From Rhodopirellula bahusiensis (lineage in GTDB: Bacteria > Planctomycetota > Planctomycetia > Pirellulales > Pirellulaceae), in contig NZ_NIZW01000008.1 of assembly GCF_002727185.1 (NCBI RefSeq), forward strand, positions 248,001-312,000: a stretch of 64,000 nucleotides of DNA, written 5' to 3'. Position numbers and translations under genes: made by a program. The number at the start of each line of letters is the position of its first letter. The stretch's first letter is position 1. The notes beneath the pieces are model-generated. The model ran no database searches and was not told the origin of the DNA. It was given only the letters and a program-made list of their open reading frames with translations. Below are positions 57,065-64,000 of the stretch, piece by piece.

Positions 57065-57781
57065 ATGAACTTTCTCTGCCACGCCATTCCATACTTGGAT
57101 GATCCGGTGATGGCGGTCTCGACAGGCATTCCAGACTTCTTGTCCGTGATCGATCGCAAGATCCGAGCTCGCGGTCGTTTGGCGGCTACATTCATCGAGG
57201 ATGCCGATCCGGTGCTTCGGCAAGTCGCTCGCGGCGTGTTGGCCCACGTCGACGATGACCAGTGGTTTCATGGGGGCGAGACGTTTGCGCGGATGAACCT
57301 GGAGTTCGCCGTTCAGCTGCGTGATCTGTTGCCTGGCGATGCGGGGTTTCGGCCCAGTTTTGTGGGACACATTTTGATTGAGATGTTGCTGGATGCGAAT
57401 TTGATCGAGGACCAGCCCGAGATCGGCGAGCGGTACTGCGCAATGTTTGATGAGGTGCCTCAGGACGAAATTGCGGCGTCGGTTCAGCGAATCACCGGCA
57501 AATCGACGGACAAGATCCCCGCGACGCTGCAGCGGTTCGCTTCCACCCGGTTCTTGTACGATTACTTGGCCGACGACACACTGCTGATGCGGCTGAACCA
57601 GGTCATGGCCCGAGTCGGGTTGGTGGCATTGCCCAATGCCGTTCGCGATTGGTTGCCAAAAGCACGCCAAGAGGTGCGACTTCAGCACGCACGTCTGCTC
57701 GCCCCCGGAGGTCGTCCGATGGCCTATCCTGAGCTGACTCGGGCTTCCTCAGGCAAGCCCGCAGACACGAACACCCGTTGA
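57065..57781 (+). CDS. Conserved protein, resembling AcpH-type acyl-carrier-protein phosphodiesterase
   Basis: 238 residues from ATG 57065. The start MNFLCHAIPYLDDPVMAVST recalls the NFLAHL opening of AcpH proteins, and DFLSVIDRKIRARGRLAATF follows. HD-like histidines occur in LAHVDDDQWFHGGE. The rest is helical, with a disordered C-terminus. The AcpH assignment is a weak resemblance; the protein could be any conserved metal-dependent helical protein. It ends 36 bases before the next gene. Confidence 0.4.
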   Translation: MNFLCHAIPYLDDPVMAVSTGIPDFLSVIDRKIRARGRLAATFIEDADPVLRQVARGVLAHVDDDQWFHGGETFARMNLEFAVQLRDLLPGDAGFRPSFVGHILIEMLLDANLIEDQPEIGERYCAMFDEVPQDEIAASVQRITGKSTDKIPATLQRFASTRFLYDYLADDTLLMRLNQVMARVGLVALPNAVRDWLPKARQEVRLQHARLLAPGGRPMAYPELTRASSGKPADTNTR

Positions 57782-57817
57782 AATTCCCCTTTCGAGAACT
57801 CTGTAGAGAAGAACATT

Positions 57818-58666
57818 ATGAAGTACGGCATGAACCTGCTGTTGTGGTCCGGCGAAGTCACCGAGGAAATGTTGCCCGTTTGCGAGCAGCTCAAAGGAAT
57901 CGGATACGACAGCGTCGAATTGCCAATGTTCAATCTCGATCTGGACTACGCCAAGATCGGCAAGCGTCTCGATGAGATCGGATTGGGACGAACCGCCGTC
58001 ACGATTCGCGGCGAAGAAGACAACCCCATCTCTTGCGATCCCGCGGTGCGAGCCAAGGGCGTCGAGCTGAATAAGAAGACGTTGGATTGCTGTGCCGCCG
58101 CCGGCGTTGAGATCTTGGTCGGCCCTTATCACTCGGCGATCGGATTGTTCAGCGGTGCTGGACCCACCGAAGATGAGTGGAAGTGGGGCGTTGAATCCAT
58201 GCGAGCAACCGCCGAATACGCCGAGACCGTTGGCGTGAAATTGGGCGTCGAAGCTCTGAACCGTTTTGAGTGCTACCTGCTGAACTGCCACGGCGACTCG
58301 GCCCGCTTTGCTCGCGAGGTGGATCATCCATCTTGTGGCATCATGTACGACACCTTCCACAGCAACATCGAAGAGAAATCGATCACCGAAGCGATCCAGG
58401 CCGGCGGTGACAAGCTGTTCCACATTCACATCAGCGAGAACGACCGTAGCACACCGGGCAAAGGCGGCGTGAACTGGAAAGAGAACTTCGACGCGATCGT
58501 GCAATCGGGCTACGACGGTTACCTGACCATCGAAGCGTTCGGGTTGGCTCTGCCGGAAATCGCCGCCGCAACCAAGATTTGGCGGAAGATGTTCTCCGAC
58601 GAGCTGACACTCGCCAAAGAGGGCCTCGAGTTCATGAAAGCTGAATTGGCCGCACGGAACGCCTGA
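57818..58666 (+). CDS. Sugar phosphate isomerase/epimerase-like TIM-barrel protein
   Basis: 282 residues, a typical length. It matches the xylose isomerase-like TIM barrel (AP endonuclease 2/D-psicose 3-epimerase group): YDSVELPMFNLDLDYAKIGK, GVEALNRFECYLL (metal Glu), GIMYDTFHSNIEEKS (Asp/His), LFHIHISENDRSTPGKG (His, Asp), and GYLTIEAFGLA (Glu). The complete metal site suggests an active enzyme. Substrate cannot be read; ketose epimerases are the nearest look-alikes. ATG 57818 is well supported. Confidence 0.82.
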   Translation: MKYGMNLLLWSGEVTEEMLPVCEQLKGIGYDSVELPMFNLDLDYAKIGKRLDEIGLGRTAVTIRGEEDNPISCDPAVRAKGVELNKKTLDCCAAAGVEILVGPYHSAIGLFSGAGPTEDEWKWGVESMRATAEYAETVGVKLGVEALNRFECYLLNCHGDSARFAREVDHPSCGIMYDTFHSNIEEKSITEAIQAGGDKLFHIHISENDRSTPGKGGVNWKENFDAIVQSGYDGYLTIEAFGLALPEIAAATKIWRKMFSDELTLAKEGLEFMKAELAARNA

Positions 58667-58680
58667 TCTGAAATCAGCTG

Positions 58681-58716
58681 ATTTCGGGCCCTCCCGATTC
58701 GCGGAGGGCCCGAAAT
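58681..58716 (+). terminator. Strong hairpin after the isomerase gene
   Basis: ATTTCGGGCCCTCC at 58681-58694 pairs perfectly with GGAGGGCCCGAAAT at 58703-58716, with an 8-base loop. No U-tract follows, so termination would rely on the stable stem or another factor. Confidence 0.65.
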
Positions 58717-58959
58717 AGACTGCCTAAACGGCAAACAACACCGGTTTCGGTCGATCTCCCCTGACCGGCCGCCTTCCGCGCCAGATCAGAGAAATATCTA
58801 CGAAACCACCCAGGCGGGGGTGTGGTGCCGGATTTCGCGTGGCTACATTGTTCCCACGTGTATCGCACCAGGCTCGCCGGGGGGTCCCCGATCAATTGGC
58901 GAGAGATCACGTGCGTGAGACTGGAAATCACCGATCTTTGAAAGTTGGATGTCTCCCAG

Positions 58960-59739
58960 ATGTGCTTGCTTGCTGTTCAGTACCGTTTGGTTCCCGAAAG
59001 TCCTATCCTCGTTGCGGCCAACCGCGAAGAGTATGTGGACCGCCCGAGCCAAACGCCGTCCATTCAATCCGGTAAACCACGCGTGTTGTGTGGAATCGAC
59101 CAAAAGGCCGGTGGAACTTGGTTGGGGGTAAACCAAAACGGTTTGTTTGTTGGTTTAACCAATCGTGCCACCGCGACGCCTTTGTTCGGACAACGGTCTC
59201 GTGGCCAACTGGCGATGGATTTATTGCGTTGCACCTCTTCACGTCGTGCACTCGAAAAAGCCCACGCTGAGTTCGCTAAAAATCGCTACGAAGGTTGCAA
59301 TATCATCTTGGCCGACGCCAAAGCTGGTTTTGCAATTCACGCCGATGAACGTCAAGAAGTCGTCGAGTTGCAAGAAGGCCTGAATATCATCGGTGCTCGC
59401 AACTTGAACGACCCAGACGACGGACGCGTTCAGTTGGCTCGCCGCCTGTTAACCCTTCAGACGCTGGACTCGCCAGTGAAGTTCCTGGCGGTCGCCAGCA
59501 AAGTGTTCGCACGTTCGCCGGTCGGCCAAGGTCGACCAAGCATGGTCATTCGCAACGGTGACTACGCGACCGTCAGCAGCACGCTGATCGCGTTGGGCGT
59601 CAAACCACGCGATGCGATCTATCAGTTCAGCAGCGGTGCTCCGGACGAGAGCAAGTACGAAGATTACTCGCCAATGTTACGAGATATCCTCAGTCGCGGT
59701 CTTCGCGAGGCTCGCACCAAGGCCAAGGTCGGCTCCTGA
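58960..59739 (+). CDS. NRDE (TANGO2-like) family protein
   Basis: 259 residues from ATG 58960. The start MCLLAVQYRL places a Cys at position 2, and ILVAANREEYVDRP is the NRDE motif (Asn-Arg-Asp/Glu-Glu). WLGVNQNGLFVGLTNRA follows. The fold is Ntn-hydrolase-like, with the N-terminal Cys as possible nucleophile. In eukaryotes the relative TANGO2 acts in lipid or heme handling; bacterial function is unclear. Confidence 0.85.
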   Translation: MCLLAVQYRLVPESPILVAANREEYVDRPSQTPSIQSGKPRVLCGIDQKAGGTWLGVNQNGLFVGLTNRATATPLFGQRSRGQLAMDLLRCTSSRRALEKAHAEFAKNRYEGCNIILADAKAGFAIHADERQEVVELQEGLNIIGARNLNDPDDGRVQLARRLLTLQTLDSPVKFLAVASKVFARSPVGQGRPSMVIRNGDYATVSSTLIALGVKPRDAIYQFSSGAPDESKYEDYSPMLRDILSRGLREARTKAKVGS

Positions 59740-59785
59740 TCTGATTCTGGTTTGAACCGTCTTTGACGGCACTTAAAGAACGTTA

Positions 59786-59827
59786 CGCCAAGGCAGCAAG
59801 TCACGCTTGTTGCCTTGGCGTTTTTTT
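59786..59827 (+). terminator. Rho-independent terminator
   Basis: CGCCAAGGCAGCAAG (59786-59800) and CTTGTTGCCTTGGCG (59806-59820) form a 15-position stem with one mismatch and a 5-base loop. Seven T follow at 59821-59827. It ends the NRDE transcript. Confidence 0.92.
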
Positions 59828-60232
59828 GTGCGCTGGCTGCCCTCACGGCGCTGAAGCGGAAGTCGCTCGGGAACCTTGTCTTGGACGGTCTGACGAGAAA
59901 GTTTCGGTGGAATCCGAAAAAAAAGAAAATTTAAGTGTGTTTTTCACGGGTGGAAGTTCTCGCCTGTCTGGTTTTCGTTCGCTACCTATTTTGTCGCGTC
60001 AGTGGGTAAGACCGAGCGTCATTGCATAGACTACGGGGTTTAGATGCCCCACGCGAATATCGCGCCACTTTTTGATGACGCGGAACACCCCTCCAATTCG
60101 AGTTTGACTTTAGCACTTCGATCCCCCACTATCAGCGGTGTTGTTGCGGAAAGGCGCTTTTCAGGGCTTCAGCGAGCTTTCAAGTGCCTTTGTTGGCTTC
60201 GGTCTCTGGTCACTTCGTTTCGATTGGTGGGG
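59828..60232 (+). other. Gap before the lipoprotein gene
   Basis: No gene supported; an open frame at 60044 that would extend the lipoprotein upstream has a poor composition. The A-rich stretch AAAAAAAAGAAAATTTAAG near 59918 could be part of a promoter, but no boxes are clear. Confidence 0.4.
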
Positions 60233-60418
60233 ATGATGAAATTCGTTTCAATGTTCGGTAAGTCTTTGTTAGCACTTTTGTTGATCGGCATGTGGGTTGG
60301 CTGTGAAGCCGAACAAACAGTGATCACCGAAGATGAGGACGCATTCGCGGCCTACGACGCTGAGATGGCGGGAGCAGAAGCGGAAGCTGCCGAGAACGCC
60401 GAAGAAGTGGCTCCCTAG
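60233..60418 (+). CDS. Small lipoprotein
   Basis: 61 residues from ATG 60233 (ATG 60236 also possible; GGTGGGG at 60226-60232 is close upstream). The N-terminus SMFGKSLLALLLIGMWVGCE is a lipoprotein signal with lipobox MWVGC. The mature part is only about 40 residues, acidic and Ala/Glu rich. Function unknown. Likely anchored in a membrane. Confidence 0.65.
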   Translation: MMKFVSMFGKSLLALLLIGMWVGCEAEQTVITEDEDAFAAYDAEMAGAEAEAAENAEEVAP

Positions 60419-60558
60419 CCGCACCACGTGAGCTCGTGCATGCGGACGCACCCACGCTGACACCTTTCAGCTTGAGATTTCGAGCTGGAAGCAATCGCTG
60501 ATCACAACCATTGCCGTCGGCGATCTTTCTCTCTTTTCCTCATTCATGGTTCGGTGAA

Positions 60559-61848
60559 ATGATGATTCGACAAAGCGGACTTCTGTTTCCGCAGCAGCGA
60601 AAGAACAACGAAAGCCGTCAACGTGACGGTTTCACCCTGGTCGAGCTGCTGGTGGTGATTGCCATCATTGGCGTTTTGGTTGGGCTGCTGTTGCCGGCTG
60701 TGCAGGCAGCACGCGAGGCGGCTCGCCGGATGAGTTGCAGCAACAATTTCAAGCAGATTGGCTTGGGCGTTCACAACTACCACGCGGCCTACAACCAAAT
60801 GCCGATGCACGGCACGGGAGCCACAAACGAGACGAATGATTTATGGTCATTGGCGGACGACCATGGGACCGCTCCAGCACCACCGGTTGGATTCAGCCGG
60901 CACATGCTCAGCTACATGGTTGGCATCTTGCCGTTCATTGAGCAGCAAGGCATGTGGGAGCATATTTCCAACCCACTGACGGACGAAGCCAATCGGACTT
61001 GGCCCGCGATGGGACCCGCTCCCTACGCGGTTCGCTACATGCCTTGGCGGACCGATGTGCCGACCTATCGATGCCCCAGTGATCCCGGTCGGGGGCTGCC
61101 AACGGTCGGACGCAGCAACTACGCCGCCTGCACTGGCGACGCGACCAGCCGGACTCAACTCGGTGTCTCGCGGTTCAACGGTGGGCAAAGTCGTTGGCGA
61201 TACCAGGATGAAAATTGGCTGATGCGTCAATGTCGGGCCAATCTTCGAGGTGTCTTTGTGCCACGCGGGAACACTCGTTTTCGCGACATCCTTGATGGAA
61301 CGTCGAACACCATCATGTGCGGCGAGATCGTGACGGACTTGGGCGACCGAGACATCCGCTCGGCAGCGTCGTTGAACAATGGCGGTCACGGCGGCCAGTG
61401 GGGCAACGGCATCATGGGCAATCCCAAAACTTGCGAAGACAATGCTCTGATCGATCCCGCTCGCCCCGGGTTTTGGCTGTCCGGCACAGCTGTCAGCGGT
61501 GGTGCCACGACACGCGGTGGACGATGGGCCGACTTTCGTCCTCTCTACTCGCAGTTCCTCTGCATCCTTCCGCCCAACAGTGAGGTTTGCTTGGGCGGAA
61601 ACCATGGCACCGAAGGCATCACAACCGCCAGCAGCCGACACCAAGGCGGCGTGCATGTGTTGATGGCCGATGGTGCGGTGAAGTTCATCACCGACTCGAT
61701 CGAGGCCGGAAATAGCCGGGCGGAAACGATCTGGCATCGCAACGCTTCGCAAGAAAGCAGCAATCCACCCGGATCAGCCAGCCCCTACGGATTGTGGGGT
61801 TCCCTGGGAACTCGTGCTGCACGAGAAGTGATTGCCGAAGAGTTTTGA
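60559..61848 (+). CDS. DUF1559 prepilin-like protein
   Basis: 429 residues from ATG 60559. The prepilin signal DGFTLVELLVVIAIIGVLVG is followed by AAREAARRMSCSNNFKQIGL, the hallmark of planctomycete DUF1559. The C-terminal H-X9-DG motif (RHQGGVHVLMADGAVKF) is present. The family is expanded to dozens of copies in these genomes. It is thought to be exported by a type II-like system, with function unknown. Confidence 0.93.
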   Translation: MMIRQSGLLFPQQRKNNESRQRDGFTLVELLVVIAIIGVLVGLLLPAVQAAREAARRMSCSNNFKQIGLGVHNYHAAYNQMPMHGTGATNETNDLWSLADDHGTAPAPPVGFSRHMLSYMVGILPFIEQQGMWEHISNPLTDEANRTWPAMGPAPYAVRYMPWRTDVPTYRCPSDPGRGLPTVGRSNYAACTGDATSRTQLGVSRFNGGQSRWRYQDENWLMRQCRANLRGVFVPRGNTRFRDILDGTSNTIMCGEIVTDLGDRDIRSAASLNNGGHGGQWGNGIMGNPKTCEDNALIDPARPGFWLSGTAVSGGATTRGGRWADFRPLYSQFLCILPPNSEVCLGGNHGTEGITTASSRHQGGVHVLMADGAVKFITDSIEAGNSRAETIWHRNASQESSNPPGSASPYGLWGSLGTRAAREVIAEEF

Positions 61849-61895
61849 CTCTTAGTCTTAGTTCTCACGCAACTTTGCGTTTTCTTTGAAACAAC

Positions 61896-61929
61896 AACGC
61901 CCGGCGTATCGTCTGATATGTCGGGCGTT
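61896..61929 (+). terminator. Hairpin terminator after the DUF1559 gene
   Basis: AACGCCCG (61896-61903) pairs with CGGGCGTT (61922-61929), with TTCTC following. An 8-base GC-rich stem with a weak T-run, at a sensible distance after the stop at 61848. Confidence 0.65.
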
Positions 61930-62192
61930 TCTCATGTTTCGCCGATTTGGCCCGCTTTTACTGTGCGAAATTGTCATTTGCCGAGCTACAACGTTCCGCT
62001 TATTGTGGTTGGGACTGCACCCTTCGCTGGTGTCACGGCGTTCGGCGATGCCATTGGGAGGACGACACTCTGTTGTTGAGCCCACCGGCGGTCGACGGTT
62101 CTGAACGCGATTCACCAGTGCAATCGTTCATTGACTTGCTGCAAGACTTTGCTGACTAAGAGCGAAGTTGCCTTTCCTTTGTTTGTCTGCTC
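61930..62192 (+). other. Intergenic region before the cytochrome protein
   Basis: Short open frames at 61886-62104 and 61947-62159 are not convincing. Promoter of the gene at 62193 presumably lies here. Nothing else seen. Confidence 0.35.
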
Positions 62193-64000
62193 ATGACACA
62201 ACGTTTTTATCTCTTCTGTTTTGCTGCCACTTGGCTTGGAACCGGTTTCGGGACTTGGTCGTCCGCGTCTGCCGTCGACTTTGCCGATGACATTCAGCCG
62301 ATCTTGAACGAACACTGCGTGGCCTGTCACGGCGGTGTCAAGCAAGCCGCCGACCTATCGTTCATTCATCGCGACAGTGCGTTGGCGGTGATCGAACCCG
62401 GCGACGTCGATGGTTCCTACATGATCGATCGGATTCTGTCGGATGACGAATCGGAGATCATGCCGCCACCCGAACACGGTGCGCCGCTGACCGAAGAAAA
62501 GATCGCCCTGCTGAAGACTTGGATTGAAGAAGGCGCCAAGTGGAAACAATCATGGGGCTATGAACCTCCGGTTGCCCCCGGCGTTCCTGATATCGCCAAC
62601 CCGGACGCTTGCCGTGAATCCATTGATCGCTTCGTTCGCAGCACGCTTGAGAAAAAAGGCATCCAGCCTGCCGGGGATGCTCCACCGCATCAATGGCTTC
62701 GCCGCGTCACGTTGGATCTGACTGGTGTTCCGCCGACTTTGGATGAAGTCGAACGCTTCAATGCAGCTGCAAAAGAGCGTGGCGACGCTGCTTACTCTGA
62801 AAAGGTTGACGAGTTGTTGCAGTCATCCGGCTACGGCGAACGCTGGGCCTCGGTTTGGCTGGATCAAATTCGTTACGCCGATAGTCGCGGTCTGGGACTC
62901 GACGGTCGTCGCAACGCCTGGAAGTATCGCGACTGGGTGATCGATTCGCTCAACAACGACATGCCTTTTGATGAGTTCACGATCAAACAAATTGCCGGTG
63001 ACTTGTTGCCGGATCCTTCGATCAACGATCGCTTGGCAACCACCGCCAGTCGTTTGACGCAGACCAACGAAGAAGGCGGAACGGACGACGAAGAGTTTCG
63101 CATCAACGCGGTGATGGACCGAGTCAGCACGGTTTGGCAAACTTGGCAAGGCATCACATTCGGGTGCGTTCAATGTCACAGTCATCCATACGACCCCATC
63201 GAACACGAAGAGTTCTATGAGTTCATGGCGTTCTTCAACAACTCGGTCGATTGCGACTTGAGCGGCGAAGAACCGTTATTGTCAGTGCCGCTGAACAATG
63301 AAGACGAAGAGCGTGCCTCCAAACTCGACCGGCGAATTCGTTCGCTCAAGGAATCGATTTGGCATCAAGAGTTTGAAGCGGTCAGCGATGGCGAGTTGGA
63401 TTGGAAACACATCGATTCCATGACCGCCTCGGCCACCAAGCAAACCAAAGTCGACGTCGAGGAACGCGGTGGGCGGACGGAGTTCTACACGATCGACACG
63501 TTGTCCAACGGCACGACCGTCTCGGTGGAATGTGAGATGCCTGAGTCGGCCGACAAGCTCACGGCGATTCGTTTGACGCTGCTGCCTCGCAATCCTGAAA
63601 CCGCACTGGCTGATTCTGAATGGGGATTTGTGCTGTCGCATTTGAATGGGGTTTTGATCGGCGGCGAAGATGACGAGACACAAATTGAATTCTCTCACGT
63701 CATCGCGGACGAACCCGAACCGCTGAAGCATGCTCGGTCGAGCATGGACTCGAAGAACAGCGACGGTTTCGCTGCCTTCACTCGTATTCATCACGCTCGC
63801 GTGGCAGTCTTCTTGCTAAAGGAACCGGTCGACGTCCCCGAAGGTGCCAAGCTCAAACTCGACATGAGTTGTCGCCAGCAAGCCTTGGGTGCATTCCCTT
63901 TGGTCGTTCGACGTGGCAGCGTCGATGTCTGCTCGGACGAAAAAGCATTGCTCGCGTGGACGGATAAGGATCTCAAGGCACAGCGTGACGAGCTGTCTGA
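62193..64000 (+). CDS. Planctomycete cytochrome-c/DUF1549-type exported protein, cut by the window edge
   Basis: The frame is open from ATG 62193 to the right edge (602 codons, no stop). A signal peptide (LFCFAATWLGTGFGTWSSAS) is followed by a PSCyt1 domain with heme site HCVACHGGVK. DUF1549/PSCyt2 follows (HQWLRRVTLDLTGVPPTLDE, YGERWASVWLDQIRYADSRG), with a second heme-like FGCVQCHSHPYDP near residue 325. The later part is beta-rich, as expected before DUF1553. The family is large in Planctomycetes and exported; its electron-transfer or degradation role is not settled. Confidence 0.92.
   Translation, partial: MTQRFYLFCFAATWLGTGFGTWSSASAVDFADDIQPILNEHCVACHGGVKQAADLSFIHRDSALAVIEPGDVDGSYMIDRILSDDESEIMPPPEHGAPLTEEKIALLKTWIEEGAKWKQSWGYEPPVAPGVPDIANPDACRESIDRFVRSTLEKKGIQPAGDAPPHQWLRRVTLDLTGVPPTLDEVERFNAAAKERGDAAYSEKVDELLQSSGYGERWASVWLDQIRYADSRGLGLDGRRNAWKYRDWVIDSLNNDMPFDEFTIKQIAGDLLPDPSINDRLATTASRLTQTNEEGGTDDEEFRINAVMDRVSTVWQTWQGITFGCVQCHSHPYDPIEHEEFYEFMAFFNNSVDCDLSGEEPLLSVPLNNEDEERASKLDRRIRSLKESIWHQEFEAVSDGELDWKHIDSMTASATKQTKVDVEERGGRTEFYTIDTLSNGTTVSVECEMPESADKLTAIRLTLLPRNPETALADSEWGFVLSHLNGVLIGGEDDETQIEFSHVIADEPEPLKHARSSMDSKNSDGFAAFTRIHHARVAVFLLKEPVDVPEGAKLKLDMSCRQQALGAFPLVVRRGSVDVCSDEKALLAWTDKDLKAQRDELS

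Noticed and set aside
61947-62159. 70-codon open frame upstream of the cytochrome protein
   Set aside because: Cys/Trp-rich odd composition and no ribosome site. Could be real, but I cannot support it.

Overview
The window looks like a chromosome segment of a Rhodopirellula-type planctomycete (order Pirellulales). Supporting signs are two prepilin-like proteins, one of them a DUF1559 protein, a planctomycete cytochrome-c (CxxCH) protein of the PSCyt/PSD1 type at the right edge, a TAT-exported Gfo/Idh/MocA oxidoreductase, an unusually long SecA with an extra internal segment, moderate GC content and several dispersed palindromes. The species call is an inference from memory of the families; no database was searched.

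Bases 1-19204 are most of an integrative element whose left end lies outside the window. Its right end is a 3' tRNA fragment (anticodon loop to acceptor arm, probably tRNA-Lys CUU) at 19164-19204. The element has a small HTH/excisionase-like gene, a terminator, and then an 11-kb tightly packed operon (817-12022). That operon holds a TOPRIM primase/SF2-helicase fusion with a cysteine cluster, several orphan proteins, a 742-residue acidic protein of unknown function, and a 904-residue protein with an internal duplication that resembles pre-toxin or membrane-insertion segments of polymorphic toxins. Most junctions are ATGA overlaps or gaps under 60 bases. A GYF-domain membrane protein gene (opposite strand) and a tyrosine recombinase follow. 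Between the recombinase and the tRNA fragment (14509-18890) lies an accessory block: an orphan pair whose second gene fuses an integrase-like N-terminal arm to a winged helix, small orphans, a consensus-like promoter overlapped by two palindromic operators, an XRE regulator with a DUF6794-like partner, and a VapBC45-like toxin-antitoxin pair.

Bases 19205-29205 are gene-poor, with small plus-strand genes (prepilin-like, PP2C-like phosphatase, trypsin-like peptidase, DUF695-like, several small membrane proteins) separated by long non-coding gaps. An imperfect 90-base inverted repeat with TAAC/GTTA ends (23659-23748) and two related sequences suggest a decayed integron-cassette region. This is a hypothesis.

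Bases 29225-64000 are ordinary chromosomal backbone with good coding density: an MscS-type channel, a small HExxH protein, the Gfo/Idh/MocA protein, a beta-propeller-like exported protein, an M14 carboxypeptidase, an esterase, LepA, KDO transferase WaaA, SecA, a NIF3-family protein, TPR proteins, a DegP-like protease, an SNF2 helicase coupled to a small orphan, a CAP-domain protein, a sugar isomerase/epimerase-like TIM barrel, an NRDE protein, a small lipoprotein, DUF1559 and the truncated cytochrome protein. Several dispersed palindromes sit between these genes, and one lies inside a reading frame.
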